From the NCBI RefSeq assembly GCF_003667705.1, contig NZ_CP033019.1:3286001-3350000 (forward strand): a stretch of DNA of 64,000 nucleotides, in the 5' to 3' direction. The stretch comes from Janthinobacterium agaricidamnosum (GTDB taxonomy: Bacteria; Pseudomonadota; Gammaproteobacteria; Burkholderiales; Burkholderiaceae_D). The notes beneath the pieces were generated by a model. The model was given only the letters and a program-made list of their open reading frames with translations, had not been told where the DNA came from and did not search any database. Positions 55,054 through 64,000 of this stretch are shown piece after piece; the first letter of the stretch is position 1, and each line of letters begins with the position of its first letter. Position numbers and translations under genes: made by a program.

Positions 55054-57810
55054 CTACAGCGCCGGCGCCGGTGCTGGAAGCGGTATCAGGAAGCGCTGAT
55101 GCATCAGCGCCAGCATCTGTTCGGCCGGCACGGGACGCGAGATGAAATAGCCCTGCACTTCATTGCATTGCAGCGCGCGCAGGATGTCGAGCTGCTCGCG
55201 CGTCTCCACGCCTTCGGCCACCACGCTCATGCCCAGCGCATGCGCCATCGACAGGATGGCGCGCACGAAGACCTCGCCCTGCTCCGAGCGGCCCAGCTCC
55301 ATGGTGAAGGCGCGGTCGATCTTCAAGCCATCCATGGCGAACTTCTGCAGCTGCGACAGCGAGGAATAGCCGGTACCGAAATCGTCGACCAGCAGGCGCA
55401 CGCCCAGCGCGCGGATGGCCGACAGCTGCTCCACGGCGCGGTTCTGCTCATCCATCATGGCCGATTCCGTGATCTCCACCTCGATCAGGCGCGCGTCGAT
55501 GCGGTGGCGCGTCAGCGCCGACGCCAGCACCTGGTGCACGTCGCCGCGGCCGAACTGGCGCGCCGACACGTTGATCGATACGGGCACCAGTTCCAGTCCG
55601 CTGGCTTGCCAGCGTGCCATCTGCAGGCACACCTTTTCGATGACCACTTCGCCCAGCTGCGAAATCAGGCCGCTGCTCTCGGCCACGGGGATGAATTCCA
55701 GCGGCGGCACCATGCCATGCTGCGGATGGTGCCAGCGCACCAGCGCCTCCATGCTGCACAGCTGCCCGCTCATGGCGTCGACGCGCGGCTGGTAGACGAC
55801 GAGGAACTGGTCCTGCTCCAGCGCCGCCACCAGGCTTTGCTCCAGTTCGCGGCGGCTGCGGATGGTTTCGAACAATTCCGGCTGGAAAAAGCGGTGATGG
55901 CCCTTGCCCGCCACTTTCACGGCGTACATGGCGATGTCGGCGTTCTTCAGCAGCACTTCCGTCTCGGCGCCATCGCGCGGATACAGGCTGATGCCGATCG
56001 AGGCCCCCATCTTGTGGCGTTCGCTGCCCAGGTAAAACGGTTCGTCAAAGGCGATGGCGATGCGCTGCGCCACCTGCTCGGCGCGGCTGTCGTCCTCCAC
56101 GGGGTCGAGCACGACAACGAATTCGTCGCCGCCCAGGCGCACGACGTGGTCGCCCGGCCGCAGCACGGCCTTCAGGCGCAGGGAGGCGGCGCGCAGCACT
56201 TTATCTCCCTCGGCGTGGCCCTGCGTATCGTTGATATCCTTGAAGCCGTCCAGGTCGATGAACAGCAGCGCCAGCATGCGCCGCGCGATGGCGGCGCGGC
56301 CCAGGGCGCCGGGCAGGAATTGCTGCAGCCAGTATCGGTTGGGCAAGCCCGTCAAGCCGTCCTCGTTGGCCAGGCGGCGCAAGTCGCGCTCGTGCTCCTT
56401 GGCCGTGCTGATGTCTTGCAGAGTGACGGCCAGGCGGTCGCCGCTGCGCACCAGGCGCCGGCGTATCCAGCGCAGCTTGAAGGGATTGCCTTCCGGCAGC
56501 TCGATCTCTTCCTCGGAGAAGCCGGACTCCATGGCGGCCCGGTAATTGTGGATCAGGTCGCGGAAATACGGCTCATGGGCGCGCGACTGCAGGCGCATGC
56601 CCAGCAATTGTTCGCGCCGCACGCCGAAGTAGCCGGCGCCCGGCTCGTTGCAGTCGACCATCTCGAAATCGAGGATGCTGCCATCGGCGCCGCGCAGGGC
56701 GGCGATGATATAAAAGCCGTCGCTCGTGCCTTCGGTGGCCATGCGGTAGGCATTGCGCACGCCTTCGGACTGGTGGTGGCGCCACGCCAGGCGCAGCGAC
56801 AGCACCGTGGCGACGGCGGCAAAGGCCAGCAGCAGCACGGTGACGGCCAGCGCGATGCCGATATAGATGGTGCGCGTTTCCTCGTAGGGGTGCAGCATTT
56901 CGCCGTCCGACAGGCCGACCACGGCCGCAAACGGATAGGCTTTCAACGCCTGCCAGCCCACATAACGGCTTTGCTTGTCGGAAAAAGCGATCCGGCCGCC
57001 CGAATGCAGGGCGCCGCTCTCCGTTTCCAGGAAACTGGTGTCGAGGAATGGCGTACCCTGTGCGCTCTGGGCCGGCAACACGCGCGCACCGAGACGCGTG
57101 CTGAACAGCTCGCCCTCTTCCCCCACCATGGCGGACATACCGAACTTGCCGAAATTGACACTGTTGTAGAATTCGGAAAAATAGCTGGAGTGGATGGAGA
57201 TCAGCAGCACGCCGTCGAAATTGCCATCCACGTCTTCCAGCCGGCGCGTGAAATGCACGAGGCTTTCGTCGGCGCCCGGGGGTGCCGCCGCTTCGCTGGC
57301 GGCATTGGCCTTTCCCAGCGCGATGCGCAGCGCGCTGGAATTGCTGCGCCAGTGGCGCAGCAGGAAATCGCTGCGCTCGTTGACGCGCAGGCGCTGCAGC
57401 GGCGCCGTGGCCGTCACGGGATGACCCTTGCGGTCGAGAATGGCGACGATGGCAAATTGCGGCAAGGCATACATGCCCTGCGTCTTCAATTGGTCGAGAC
57501 GCAACTGGCCGCGCGAATTTTCCCATTCATACTTGAGCTGCAAGGTCAGCTGGTCCATCTGCTCCAGGGTGCGCAGCAGATACTGGCTGTAGGCTTTCGA
57601 CAACGAGGAAACGCTGTCGAGCGCCTGCTGCTGCGCCACCTTTTTTTCCGCCTCCAGCTGCAGCAAGGTGGCCGTCCACAGCACCGCGCACAGGACCAGC
57701 CCCAGCAAGGGCCAAGCCAGGATCAGGCGCAGATTGGCCTTGAAAAAATCGGCCCTGCTCATCTCCACTACGGCGCCGTTATTATTATTTACAAATTGTC
57801 GCAAGAACAT
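55054..57810 (-). CDS. membrane PAS-GGDEF-EAL protein
   Basis: With the ATG at 57810 the protein has 918 residues; the next in-frame ATG (57762) and a TTG at 57855 are alternatives. Two membrane segments (about 28-48 and 305-330) frame an extracytoplasmic sensing domain. A PAS region (about 375-495) is followed by GGDEF (560-564, intact RLGGDEFVVVL) and EAL (688-690; SVNVSARQF, EITESAM, DDFGTGYSSL, LKIDRAF, AEGVET). Both domains look intact. It diverges from thyA with 157 bases between. Confidence 0.88.
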   Translation of the reverse strand: MFLRQFVNNNNGAVVEMSRADFFKANLRLILAWPLLGLVLCAVLWTATLLQLEAEKKVAQQQALDSVSSLSKAYSQYLLRTLEQMDQLTLQLKYEWENSRGQLRLDQLKTQGMYALPQFAIVAILDRKGHPVTATAPLQRLRVNERSDFLLRHWRSNSSALRIALGKANAASEAAAPPGADESLVHFTRRLEDVDGNFDGVLLISIHSSYFSEFYNSVNFGKFGMSAMVGEEGELFSTRLGARVLPAQSAQGTPFLDTSFLETESGALHSGGRIAFSDKQSRYVGWQALKAYPFAAVVGLSDGEMLHPYEETRTIYIGIALAVTVLLLAFAAVATVLSLRLAWRHHQSEGVRNAYRMATEGTSDGFYIIAALRGADGSILDFEMVDCNEPGAGYFGVRREQLLGMRLQSRAHEPYFRDLIHNYRAAMESGFSEEEIELPEGNPFKLRWIRRRLVRSGDRLAVTLQDISTAKEHERDLRRLANEDGLTGLPNRYWLQQFLPGALGRAAIARRMLALLFIDLDGFKDINDTQGHAEGDKVLRAASLRLKAVLRPGDHVVRLGGDEFVVVLDPVEDDSRAEQVAQRIAIAFDEPFYLGSERHKMGASIGISLYPRDGAETEVLLKNADIAMYAVKVAGKGHHRFFQPELFETIRSRRELEQSLVAALEQDQFLVVYQPRVDAMSGQLCSMEALVRWHHPQHGMVPPLEFIPVAESSGLISQLGEVVIEKVCLQMARWQASGLELVPVSINVSARQFGRGDVHQVLASALTRHRIDARLIEVEITESAMMDEQNRAVEQLSAIRALGVRLLVDDFGTGYSSLSQLQKFAMDGLKIDRAFTMELGRSEQGEVFVRAILSMAHALGMSVVAEGVETREQLDILRALQCNEVQGYFISRPVPAEQMLALMHQRFLIPLPAPAPAL

Positions 57811-57967
57811 GGTGCAGCGTCTGCCGTTTCTGTGTATTTCTTCAAGGACACACAAATTACCACAGAGTCATGTTTACAGGTAAGCCGGCCGCGTAATTAT
57901 GTATGCGGCCCGCAGACCGCCTGTCGCGCCTGCGTTACAATCACCATCCTTACCGTTGGAGAAATAC

Positions 57968-58942
57968 ATGCAGCAATATCAAGATTTGATCAAGACCGTG
58001 CTCGAAACGGGCAGCTGGCAAGACAACCGCACGGGCATCCGCACCCTGAGCGTGCCGGGCGCCATGATGCGTTTCGACTTGGCCAACGGCAACTTCCCTG
58101 CCGTCACGACCAAGAAACTGGCTTTCAAATCCGTGATCGGCGAATTGTGCGCCTTCCTGCGCGCCTCGCGCAACGCGGCCGAGTTCCGCGCGCTGGGCTG
58201 CAAGGTGTGGGACCAGAACGCCAATGAAAATGCGCAATGGCTGGCCAACCCCTACCGCGAAGGCGAGGATGACCTCGGTCCCGTGTATGGCGTGCAATGG
58301 CGTCAATGGCCTGCGTACAAGCTGCTCGACGCCGACCAGCCCGCGCAAATCGCCGACGCGCAAGCGAACGGTTTTACCCTGGTTGCCCCCATCGTCGAGG
58401 ACGGCGTGCAAAAAGTGCTGCTGTACAAGGCCGTCGACCAGTTGCGCGAATGCCTGGACACCATCATGCACAATCCCGGCAGCCGCCGCATCCTGTTCCA
58501 CGGCTGGAACCCGGCCGTGCTTGATGCCGTCGCCCTGCCCGCCTGCCACTTGCTGTACCAGTTCATCCCGAACGCCAGCACGCGCGAAATTTCGCTGTGT
58601 TTATATGTGCGCAGCAACGATATCGGCCTGGGCACGCCGTTCAACATCGCCGAAGGCGCGGCCCTGCTGCACCTGGTGGCGCGCCTGACGGGCTACACGC
58701 CGCGCTGGTTCACCTACTTCATCGGCGACGCGCACATCTATGAAAACCACCTCGACATGGTGGAAGAACAATTGAAGCGCACGCCGTTCCCGGCGCCCAA
58801 GTTTGTCATTTCCGACCGCGTGCCCGATTACGCGAAGACGGGCAAATACGAACCGGAATGGCTGGAAAAGATCGAACCGTCGGATTTCTCGCTGGAAGGT
58901 TATGAACACCATGCGCCGATCAAGGCGGCGATGGCCGTCTGA
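57968..58942 (+). CDS. thyA: thymidylate synthase
   Basis: The 324-residue protein is a long-form ThyA with [49 protein letters not shown] core, catalytic Cys C193 in [10 protein letters not shown], and [20 protein letters not shown]. It makes dTMP from dUMP. The ATG follows GTTGGAG. It ends in a TGA that overlaps the next gene start by one base. Confidence 0.97.
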   Translation: MQQYQDLIKTVLETGSWQDNRTGIRTLSVPGAMMRFDLANGNFPAVTTKKLAFKSVIGELCAFLRASRNAAEFRALGCKVWDQNANENAQWLANPYREGEDDLGPVYGVQWRQWPAYKLLDADQPAQIADAQANGFTLVAPIVEDGVQKVLLYKAVDQLRECLDTIMHNPGSRRILFHGWNPAVLDAVALPACHLLYQFIPNASTREISLCLYVRSNDIGLGTPFNIAEGAALLHLVARLTGYTPRWFTYFIGDAHIYENHLDMVEEQLKRTPFPAPKFVISDRVPDYAKTGKYEPEWLEKIEPSDFSLEGYEHHAPIKAAMAV

Positions 58943-59982
58943 TGGCGGTCGCACCGCTGGCAGCCCTGCACCGCAAGCTGTTTGACGAAACGGACGGCGT
59001 TAAGTTTTCCAAGCTGAAAGACCGGTTGCTGAAAAAGCATGCGGCCGACGAGCGGCAAGCCGTGCTCGCTATCCTGACCGCCTACGCCAGGGAAGGCCAG
59101 TTGCTGCACTGGCGCGCCTTCCTGATGACGGATATCGTCGCCCTGGCCGAACCGGGAGAATACGGCGATTTTTTCAGCTGGAGCCTTGATATGGACGGCC
59201 TCGCCTACTGGGGCGTGGATGGCATGCTCAAAAGCATGGGCAAGGAGGCGTATGCTCCGCTCGTGGCCTTGGCCACTGCGGAAAATGCCAAGCTGAGCGT
59301 GCGCGCCAAGGCCGTGAAAAGCTTGGCCGTCTTCAGCCGCCAGCCTTTCGATGCCGGTTTGCCGTACGATCCCGGCCATTGGAAGGAAGAGCAGCTGCGA
59401 CTGGAGGCTGTACAGGCCTGGCAGCGCGATGGCTACCCGGATGGCGCAGGCCATGCGGCGCCCGCCACTCACGCGGCGCTCGAGGATCCGCGCACGCCGC
59501 TGGAAAAGGCTGCCGCCAGGCTGGAGAAAAAACTGGCGGCCCGGCGCAAAAAGGAGCAGGACCTTGCGCAGCCATCGAACTGGCTGACCATCGCCAGCGC
59601 CGCCGACATGGCCGGCATCGCGCAGCGCTGGGCCTTGCCGGAGCAGTACCGGCGCTTCCTGGCTTGCCATTCGCCGCTGCGGGTGTTGATCGACAGCCCA
59701 CAGTATTTCCAGGGCTTGAGCCTGTACGGCGCGGCCGGGCTGGTCAAGGCCCAGTCCGGTTACGCCTGGGATGCCGTCAGCGGCGCCGCCATCGCCGGCT
59801 GGCCGGAACAGTACCTGGTGATCGCCGACGCGGGCGCCGATCCGTATTGCCTGGACCTGGGCGCCATTGCCGGCGGCGATGCGCCTGTGTACACAGCCGA
59901 ACACGGCATGGGCACATGGCGCTTCGAGCGCCATGCGGACAGTTTCATCGACTTCCTGAACGAGATCGCGGCGGCGGCCTAG
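58942..59982 (+). CDS. SUKH (SMI1/KNR4)-like protein with HEAT-like N-terminus
   Basis: The 346-residue protein has a C-terminal SUKH-type domain (from about 215: SAADMAGIAQRWALPEQYRRFLA, YLVIADAGADPYCLDLGAIA, THGMGTW-type end), and an N-terminal helical repeat region (KAVKSLAVFSRQ). SUKH domains are common immunity proteins in contact-dependent toxin systems. It is coupled to thyA by a one-base overlap; no toxin gene is visible. Its end overlaps the convergent receptor gene by four bases. Confidence 0.65.
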   Translation: MAVAPLAALHRKLFDETDGVKFSKLKDRLLKKHAADERQAVLAILTAYAREGQLLHWRAFLMTDIVALAEPGEYGDFFSWSLDMDGLAYWGVDGMLKSMGKEAYAPLVALATAENAKLSVRAKAVKSLAVFSRQPFDAGLPYDPGHWKEEQLRLEAVQAWQRDGYPDGAGHAAPATHAALEDPRTPLEKAAARLEKKLAARRKKEQDLAQPSNWLTIASAADMAGIAQRWALPEQYRRFLACHSPLRVLIDSPQYFQGLSLYGAAGLVKAQSGYAWDAVSGAAIAGWPEQYLVIADAGADPYCLDLGAIAGGDAPVYTAEHGMGTWRFERHADSFIDFLNEIAAAA

Positions 59983-62240
59983 CCTGCTTCGCCTCCCGGT
60001 CCGCCCGGGCCGGGACCGCCTGGGCCGCCCGGCCCCCGTCCGCCCGGCGGACCGAAGCGAGGTTCCCGTTCGCCCTCTTTCGCCGCCGACGTGGCGCCGC
60101 CCAGGCGGTACGACAGCCCCACGTAAATCATGCGTCCATCGAAGCGCCGCGTGCTCGTCTCGCGCAAGGAAGCGCTGTTGATGACGGTTTCCATCTTGTT
60201 GCTGCTGAACACATCGGTCACATTCATGACCAGGCTCAATTGCGGCGTCACAGTGTGGCGCCAGCTCACGTTCAAGGTGTTGTTCGGCGAGCGGTAGCCC
60301 TGTCCCGACAGCATCTTGCCCTGCATTTGCAGGGCCAGCTGCAGCTGGTTGGCCGGGTTGATCTGGTAATTGAGGCGCGCGCGGCCGCTCAGGGCATTCG
60401 CCGTGCGCGTGCTGCGGTTGCCCAGGTCGTCGGAACTCGTCTGCTGGCTGCGCGCCAGGTTGCCGCTCGTGTTCAGGGTCAACGATGGCGTGAGCTTGCC
60501 GCTGACGCTGAACTCCAGGCCGCTCGAATGGCTGCCCTCGCCGTTTTCCCGCGTTGTCAGCAGCACATTGTCACTGATGAAATAGCGGTAATCGACGATG
60601 GCATCCGTGTCGCGCCGGTGGTAGGCACGCAAGCTGCTTTCCAGACCAAACAATTTGGTTTCATAGCCGATCTCGAACGAATCCGTCTGTGTGGGTTTCA
60701 GCTTCGGGTTGCCGGCCGACACATTGAACTCGTCGCGGTAGATCACGTACGGATTCAGGTCGCCCGCGCTCGGGCGGCGCAGGCGGTGCGCATAGCTGAA
60801 GCGCAAATTGCTCTCGTCGCTGACCTTATACGTGGCAAACAGGCTGGGAATGTAGTTGACGTAATTGTTGCCGGCCTCGACGCCGCTGGTGATCTGGCGC
60901 ACGTTCAAGTCCGTGTATTCGGCGCGCAAGCCGGCCAGCGCACCCCAGCGCTCGCTCAGGCGCATCTGGTAGGAACCGTACAGCGCGATGGTGCGTTCGT
61001 CGAGCTCGAAACGGTTGCTGCGCATGGGGTTGACGGTGGCAAGCAGGCTGATCGGATGGATGTCCGTGTACAGGGTGTCGAAGCTGCTCTTGTTGTCGGC
61101 CACCTTGTAGCCGAGCTTGGCCGTGCCGCCCGCCAGCGGACGCTCGTAGTCGCCGCTGAAGTCGACGATGCGGTTGCCCGTCTCGCTGTGCTGGCGCGCG
61201 CGGCTGTCGAAGGTGTTGACGGGCGCGACCGCATAGGTATTGGCGTAATCGCTGTCGCTCTCGTTGGTCGACGACGACACGCGCAGGTCGATCTTGAGGG
61301 TTTCGCCCGGCAACTCGCCCTTGTGGTCGTAGCGCGCGCCCCAGCTGTAGTTGCGGCTGTCGCCGTTGCGCACGGTGCTGCGCACATAGTCGCCGATGGT
61401 GCTGCCCGTGCTGTCGCCATTGAGGTAGCGGTCGAGCGAACGCTGGTCGTTGCTGCGCCCGTTATACGACACGCTGGCGGCCAGGGTATCGTTGGCGTTC
61501 AGGTTGTAATTGACGGTGCCATGCAAGCCCAGCGAGTCGTTCAAGCCATTGCTGGTGGACTGCTGGCTGCTGGGGGCGAACGCGCCCGTGTCACGCTCCA
61601 GGCGCTCACGGCTGACCTCGGCCACGGAATTGCGGCCGTCATGGCGCACATTGATGCCGCCCTGGTAGCCCCACGGCCCTTCGTTATAGGTGCCTGAGAC
61701 GGAGCTGTTGTAGCGCCCGGCGATGCCGGCATTCGCGTTCACGGTGGCAAAGCCGCCCGGCTTGCGGTTGCGCCGCATCACCAGGTTCAGGATCGGGCCG
61801 CCACCGGCCTCATTGCCGAACTGGGCGCCGGGATTGTTGATCACTTCCACCGATTCGATATCGTCGGCGGCCATGGCGTTCAGGGTGGCGCCGCGCGAAT
61901 CGCCCTGCAGCATGGCCGACGGCTTGCCATCAATCAATATCTGCACATTGCTGCTGCCGCGCAGGGAGACGGACCCATCGGGATCGACGGCCACCGACGG
62001 CACATTGTTCAAGGCATCGGCCGCCGTGCCATTGGTGCTGCCGACGTCGGACTTGACGTCGTAGACTTGCCGGTCGATGCGGCCCGTGGGACGTTCGGCC
62101 GTCACGCTGACGGAAGGCGGAGACCCGGCGGCCGGCGCCGGCTTGACGGCATTGTCGCCGGTGACGGTTTGCGCCTGAACAGCGGCGCCGGAGACGAGCA
62201 GGCTGCCGCCCGCCAGGCAATGGAAAAGAAGTTTATGCAT
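59979..62240 (-). CDS. TonB-dependent-receptor-like outer membrane protein
   Basis: The 753-residue protein starts at MHKLLFHCLAGGSLLVSGA with a signal peptide (about 23 residues). The N-terminal part has a plug-like ADALNNVPSVAVDPDGSVSLRGSSNVQILIDGKPSAMLQG, then a barrel (from about 190) of the OMP_b-brl_3 type. The C-terminal 25 residues are Gly/Pro-rich (GPPGGRGPGGPGG...). No TonB box or Fe regulator is seen. Likely transports or senses an unknown substrate. An upstream in-frame start at 62342 is unsupported. Confidence 0.85.
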   Translation of the reverse strand: MHKLLFHCLAGGSLLVSGAAVQAQTVTGDNAVKPAPAAGSPPSVSVTAERPTGRIDRQVYDVKSDVGSTNGTAADALNNVPSVAVDPDGSVSLRGSSNVQILIDGKPSAMLQGDSRGATLNAMAADDIESVEVINNPGAQFGNEAGGGPILNLVMRRNRKPGGFATVNANAGIAGRYNSSVSGTYNEGPWGYQGGINVRHDGRNSVAEVSRERLERDTGAFAPSSQQSTSNGLNDSLGLHGTVNYNLNANDTLAASVSYNGRSNDQRSLDRYLNGDSTGSTIGDYVRSTVRNGDSRNYSWGARYDHKGELPGETLKIDLRVSSSTNESDSDYANTYAVAPVNTFDSRARQHSETGNRIVDFSGDYERPLAGGTAKLGYKVADNKSSFDTLYTDIHPISLLATVNPMRSNRFELDERTIALYGSYQMRLSERWGALAGLRAEYTDLNVRQITSGVEAGNNYVNYIPSLFATYKVSDESNLRFSYAHRLRRPSAGDLNPYVIYRDEFNVSAGNPKLKPTQTDSFEIGYETKLFGLESSLRAYHRRDTDAIVDYRYFISDNVLLTTRENGEGSHSSGLEFSVSGKLTPSLTLNTSGNLARSQQTSSDDLGNRSTRTANALSGRARLNYQINPANQLQLALQMQGKMLSGQGYRSPNNTLNVSWRHTVTPQLSLVMNVTDVFSSNKMETVINSASLRETSTRRFDGRMIYVGLSYRLGGATSAAKEGEREPRFGPPGGRGPGGPGGPGPGGPGGEAG

Positions 62241-62437
62241 TTGGCTAAAAGATAATCGAGACGCTACGGATGAGGCACTACGCCGCAGCGTGAGAGCACA
62301 TGTGTGGGCACAGTTCAAGCATGCCACGATTACAAGGAGCAAAGCAAATGCGAACCATTGTTATTTACTTCAATTTACAAATCTCTTGCACTTGTGGCTG
62401 TACAGCCTCATCCGATGACCTTTGCGCTATCTTTACG

Positions 62438-63781
62438 TTACCTCAGCAAGCCATTGCCGCGCGCCAGTTTCAGCCAGCCCGGATATTCCGTCATCAATAA
62501 ATCATACAGTTCTGCGTCGCTGTGCTCGTCGGGCGAGCTGACGGAAAAGTAATTGGCGTTGTCGACCAGGCGGCCCTGCAGTTCGTCGAGCTTTTCCAGA
62601 AACGGGAAGTCGGAATCGGCAAAGGCGGCGAGAAACTTGCTTTTCGACTTGCGCCCCTTGCCGATGCCCATGAATTGCCAGAAGATGGGCTCGTTACTGG
62701 CCCAGCGCAATTGCTTTTCCGTCGTCGCCTGGTCGCTGGTGCCGCCATCGGTCACGAACATGACGTACACGGGCAGCTCGGCCGCGACGGGCCGCGTGCG
62801 CTCGCCGCCACGGGCATCAGGAAAATAAAACGCGCGGATCGCCTGCATGGCGGCGCCGTAGCGCGTGTCGCCCTCGAGCGGATGGCGCTGTATGGCCTGG
62901 CCCACATAGGTATTGCAGTTGCTCAAGGCCATCGGTGCCGGATGGTGGACGTTCTTGCCGAACAGGAAAACGTCGATCTCGCCATCGTCGTCGAACTTGC
63001 AGCCCAGCGCCAGGATGCGCTCGGCAAAGCGCTGCACCAGCCCCTCTTTGTACAGCCGTCCCATGGAGCCGGAAATATCGAGGCACAGACACACCTTGGC
63101 CCGGTGCTCCGACAGGCCCACTTTTTGCAGGGACACGCCCGCCTGCTTGACCAGGCTCACCAGTTGCGGTGCCTCGCGTTCGACGCGCTTTTCCAGATTG
63201 ATCTTTGCCTGCATGACGGCCGAAGCCTGCGCAGGCGCGGCAGGGGTGGCAGGAGTGGCCTGGTCGACTTCGCCGCCGAAGTGGCGCACCAGCGCATCGA
63301 GGCCCCCATTGAAGCCCTGGCCCACGGCCATGCAGCGCCAGCCGCCATCCTTGCGGTAAATTTCTGCCAGCATGACGGCTTTTTCTTGCGCAAAATCACT
63401 GCCCGCGAACGCGAAGCGGGCCAGCTCGCGCCCGCCCGCCTGCAAACGCACGTGGCCCGATTGCAGTTGCGACATCACGCCGCCGCCATCAATGGAAGCC
63501 GTCACGACGAGGCGGTTGATTCCGGCCGGCAAGCGCGCCAGCTGCAAGGCAAACTCGGCCATGTCGCCGCCGCTGCCGGCGCGCGCTTCCACGCCGCCGC
63601 ACGGCGTGCGCGGCTGGTTGAAAAAAGTCATGTAGCGCTCGTCGGACAGCTTGCCGGCCGCATCGAGGCCGAAACAGGCCACGTCCAGCGCCAGGCCCTG
63701 GGCGGCAACGCCGACCTGCAAGACGCCATCGGGAACGAGATTGGCCAGCGGCAAGCGCTGACCCTTGGACAAGGTTTCCAT
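62438..63781 (-). CDS. TerD-VWA fusion protein
   Basis: The 447-residue protein has an N-terminal TerD-like domain (about 1-165; LQVGVAAQGLALDVACFGLDAAGKLSDERYMTFFNQ) and a C-terminal von Willebrand A domain (about 225-440) with MIDAS DISGS (CLDISGSMG), then TDGGTSDQATT. This TerF-like arrangement occurs in tellurite-resistance-type clusters linked to stress and phage defence; the function is not proven. The gene downstream of the window edge is related to it by position. Confidence 0.85.
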   Translation of the reverse strand: METLSKGQRLPLANLVPDGVLQVGVAAQGLALDVACFGLDAAGKLSDERYMTFFNQPRTPCGGVEARAGSGGDMAEFALQLARLPAGINRLVVTASIDGGGVMSQLQSGHVRLQAGGRELARFAFAGSDFAQEKAVMLAEIYRKDGGWRCMAVGQGFNGGLDALVRHFGGEVDQATPATPAAPAQASAVMQAKINLEKRVEREAPQLVSLVKQAGVSLQKVGLSEHRAKVCLCLDISGSMGRLYKEGLVQRFAERILALGCKFDDDGEIDVFLFGKNVHHPAPMALSNCNTYVGQAIQRHPLEGDTRYGAAMQAIRAFYFPDARGGERTRPVAAELPVYVMFVTDGGTSDQATTEKQLRWASNEPIFWQFMGIGKGRKSKSKFLAAFADSDFPFLEKLDELQGRLVDNANYFSVSSPDEHSDAELYDLLMTEYPGWLKLARGNGLLR

Positions 63782-63790
63782 CAGTGTCTC

Positions 63791-64000
63791 CTAGGCAATG
63801 TAGCGGCGTGGATTGTCCGCATTGCAATCATCTTCATCTTCCTTGTCCTCGCCCTTGAAGACGACGGGACCGTTGAAGGCCAGTTGCAGGTTCTCGCCCT
63901 GCCAGCTCAGCCACGGCGTCGCTTCGCTGCCGGGCTCCGACGTCTTGCCGGACGGCTCGAGGATGATGCTGTCGGGCGTGACGCGCGCCATGCCGATCAC
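63791..64000 (-). CDS. C-terminal end of a gene cut by the window edge
   Basis: The last ~69 residues of a protein reading in from beyond 64000: ARVTPDSIILEPSGKTSEPG near the start and acidic DKEDEDDCNADNPRRYIA at the end. It lies 9 bases upstream of the TerD-VWA gene, so it is probably in the same operon. The full product is outside the window. Confidence 0.6.
   Translation of the reverse strand: MIGMARVTPDSIILEPSGKTSEPGSEATPWLSWQGENLQLAFNGPVVFKGEDKEDEDDCNADNPRRYIA

Noticed and set aside
55099..58227. Open reading frame of 1042 codons opposite the GGDEF-EAL and thyA region
   Set aside because: His/Gln/Arg-rich, antisense to a conserved gene; typical GC-bias shadow.
59379..61697. 772-codon ORF opposite the receptor gene
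   Set aside because: Antisense shadow of a recognised outer membrane protein, no family features.

Overview
The window reads as a chromosomal segment of a Gram-negative, high-GC betaproteobacterium. The best fit is an Oxalobacteraceae member of the Janthinobacterium/Massilia kind. That placement is an inference from gene content (dnaQ-rnhA-methyltransferase with divergent gloB, aceB with a divergent LysR gene, many c-di-GMP proteins, FadL, a TonB-type receptor, dispersed REP-like hairpins) and from codon and GC bias. No 16S gene is present to prove it.

Bases 1 to about 14,700 are the right-hand end of an integrated temperate phage or similar element whose left end lies outside the window. 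Densely packed, mostly translationally coupled plus-strand genes encode a recombination and replication module: RecT annealase, YqaJ/lambda-type exonuclease, a coiled-coil protein, a KTSC-domain protein, NinB/Orf, an RdgC protein carrying an extra C-terminal FtsK-gamma-like DNA-reading domain, an ASCH-like protein, a small PD-(D/E)XK-like nuclease and an SNF2-type helicase. Many tiny unknown ORFs lie between them. The module ends with a MerR/excisionase-like HTH gene and a tyrosine integrase that abuts a minus-strand tRNA-Val(CAC), the presumed attachment site. An AT-rich minus-strand gene with its own promoter (about 9,490-9,800) looks like a moron. A gene-poor patch (1,258-1,678) holds hairpins, a 26-codon ORF and a tRNA-like sequence.

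From 14,776 onward the sequence is host chromosome. 14.8-17.8 kb holds dnaQ, rnhA, a SAM methyltransferase and divergent gloB. 17.9-20.6 kb holds aceB (malate synthase) and a divergent LysR regulator. 20.7-21.5 kb is a four-copy tandem array of paired REP-like hairpins. 21.6-25 kb holds a cold-shock protein, an Hpt protein, upp and an AidB-like acyl-CoA dehydrogenase. 25.4-28.6 kb is a GGDEF-EAL plus HDOD operon. aroC follows, then a stretch with two structured repeats upstream of a REC-DUF3369-degenerate GGDEF-EAL regulator (30.5-32.7 kb). 32.8-36.4 kb carries a CBS protein, a 2OG-Fe(II) oxygenase, metY and an alpha/beta hydrolase.

36.4-39.9 kb is a two-gene island with a PoNi-like immunity domain and a WG-repeat protein. 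40-45.8 kb holds a phytase-like lipoprotein, a YihY/BrkB membrane protein and a wrbA-DUF2069-FAD oxidase-DUF4124 operon. This runs directly into an FtsX-type permease and an AttH/CrtC-like secreted protein, followed by an ABC exporter, a LysE exporter and threonine aldolase (to 53.2 kb). The right part holds a FadL porin with a perfect operator palindrome, a membrane GGDEF-EAL protein, thyA coupled to a SUKH-like protein, a TonB-dependent-receptor-like barrel, a TerD-VWA fusion and the truncated end of another gene.

The main points worth a second look are the RdgC-FtsK-gamma fusion, the moron-like insertion, the tRNA-like patch, the covarying hairpin repeats upstream of the c-di-GMP regulator, and the orphan immunity-type genes.
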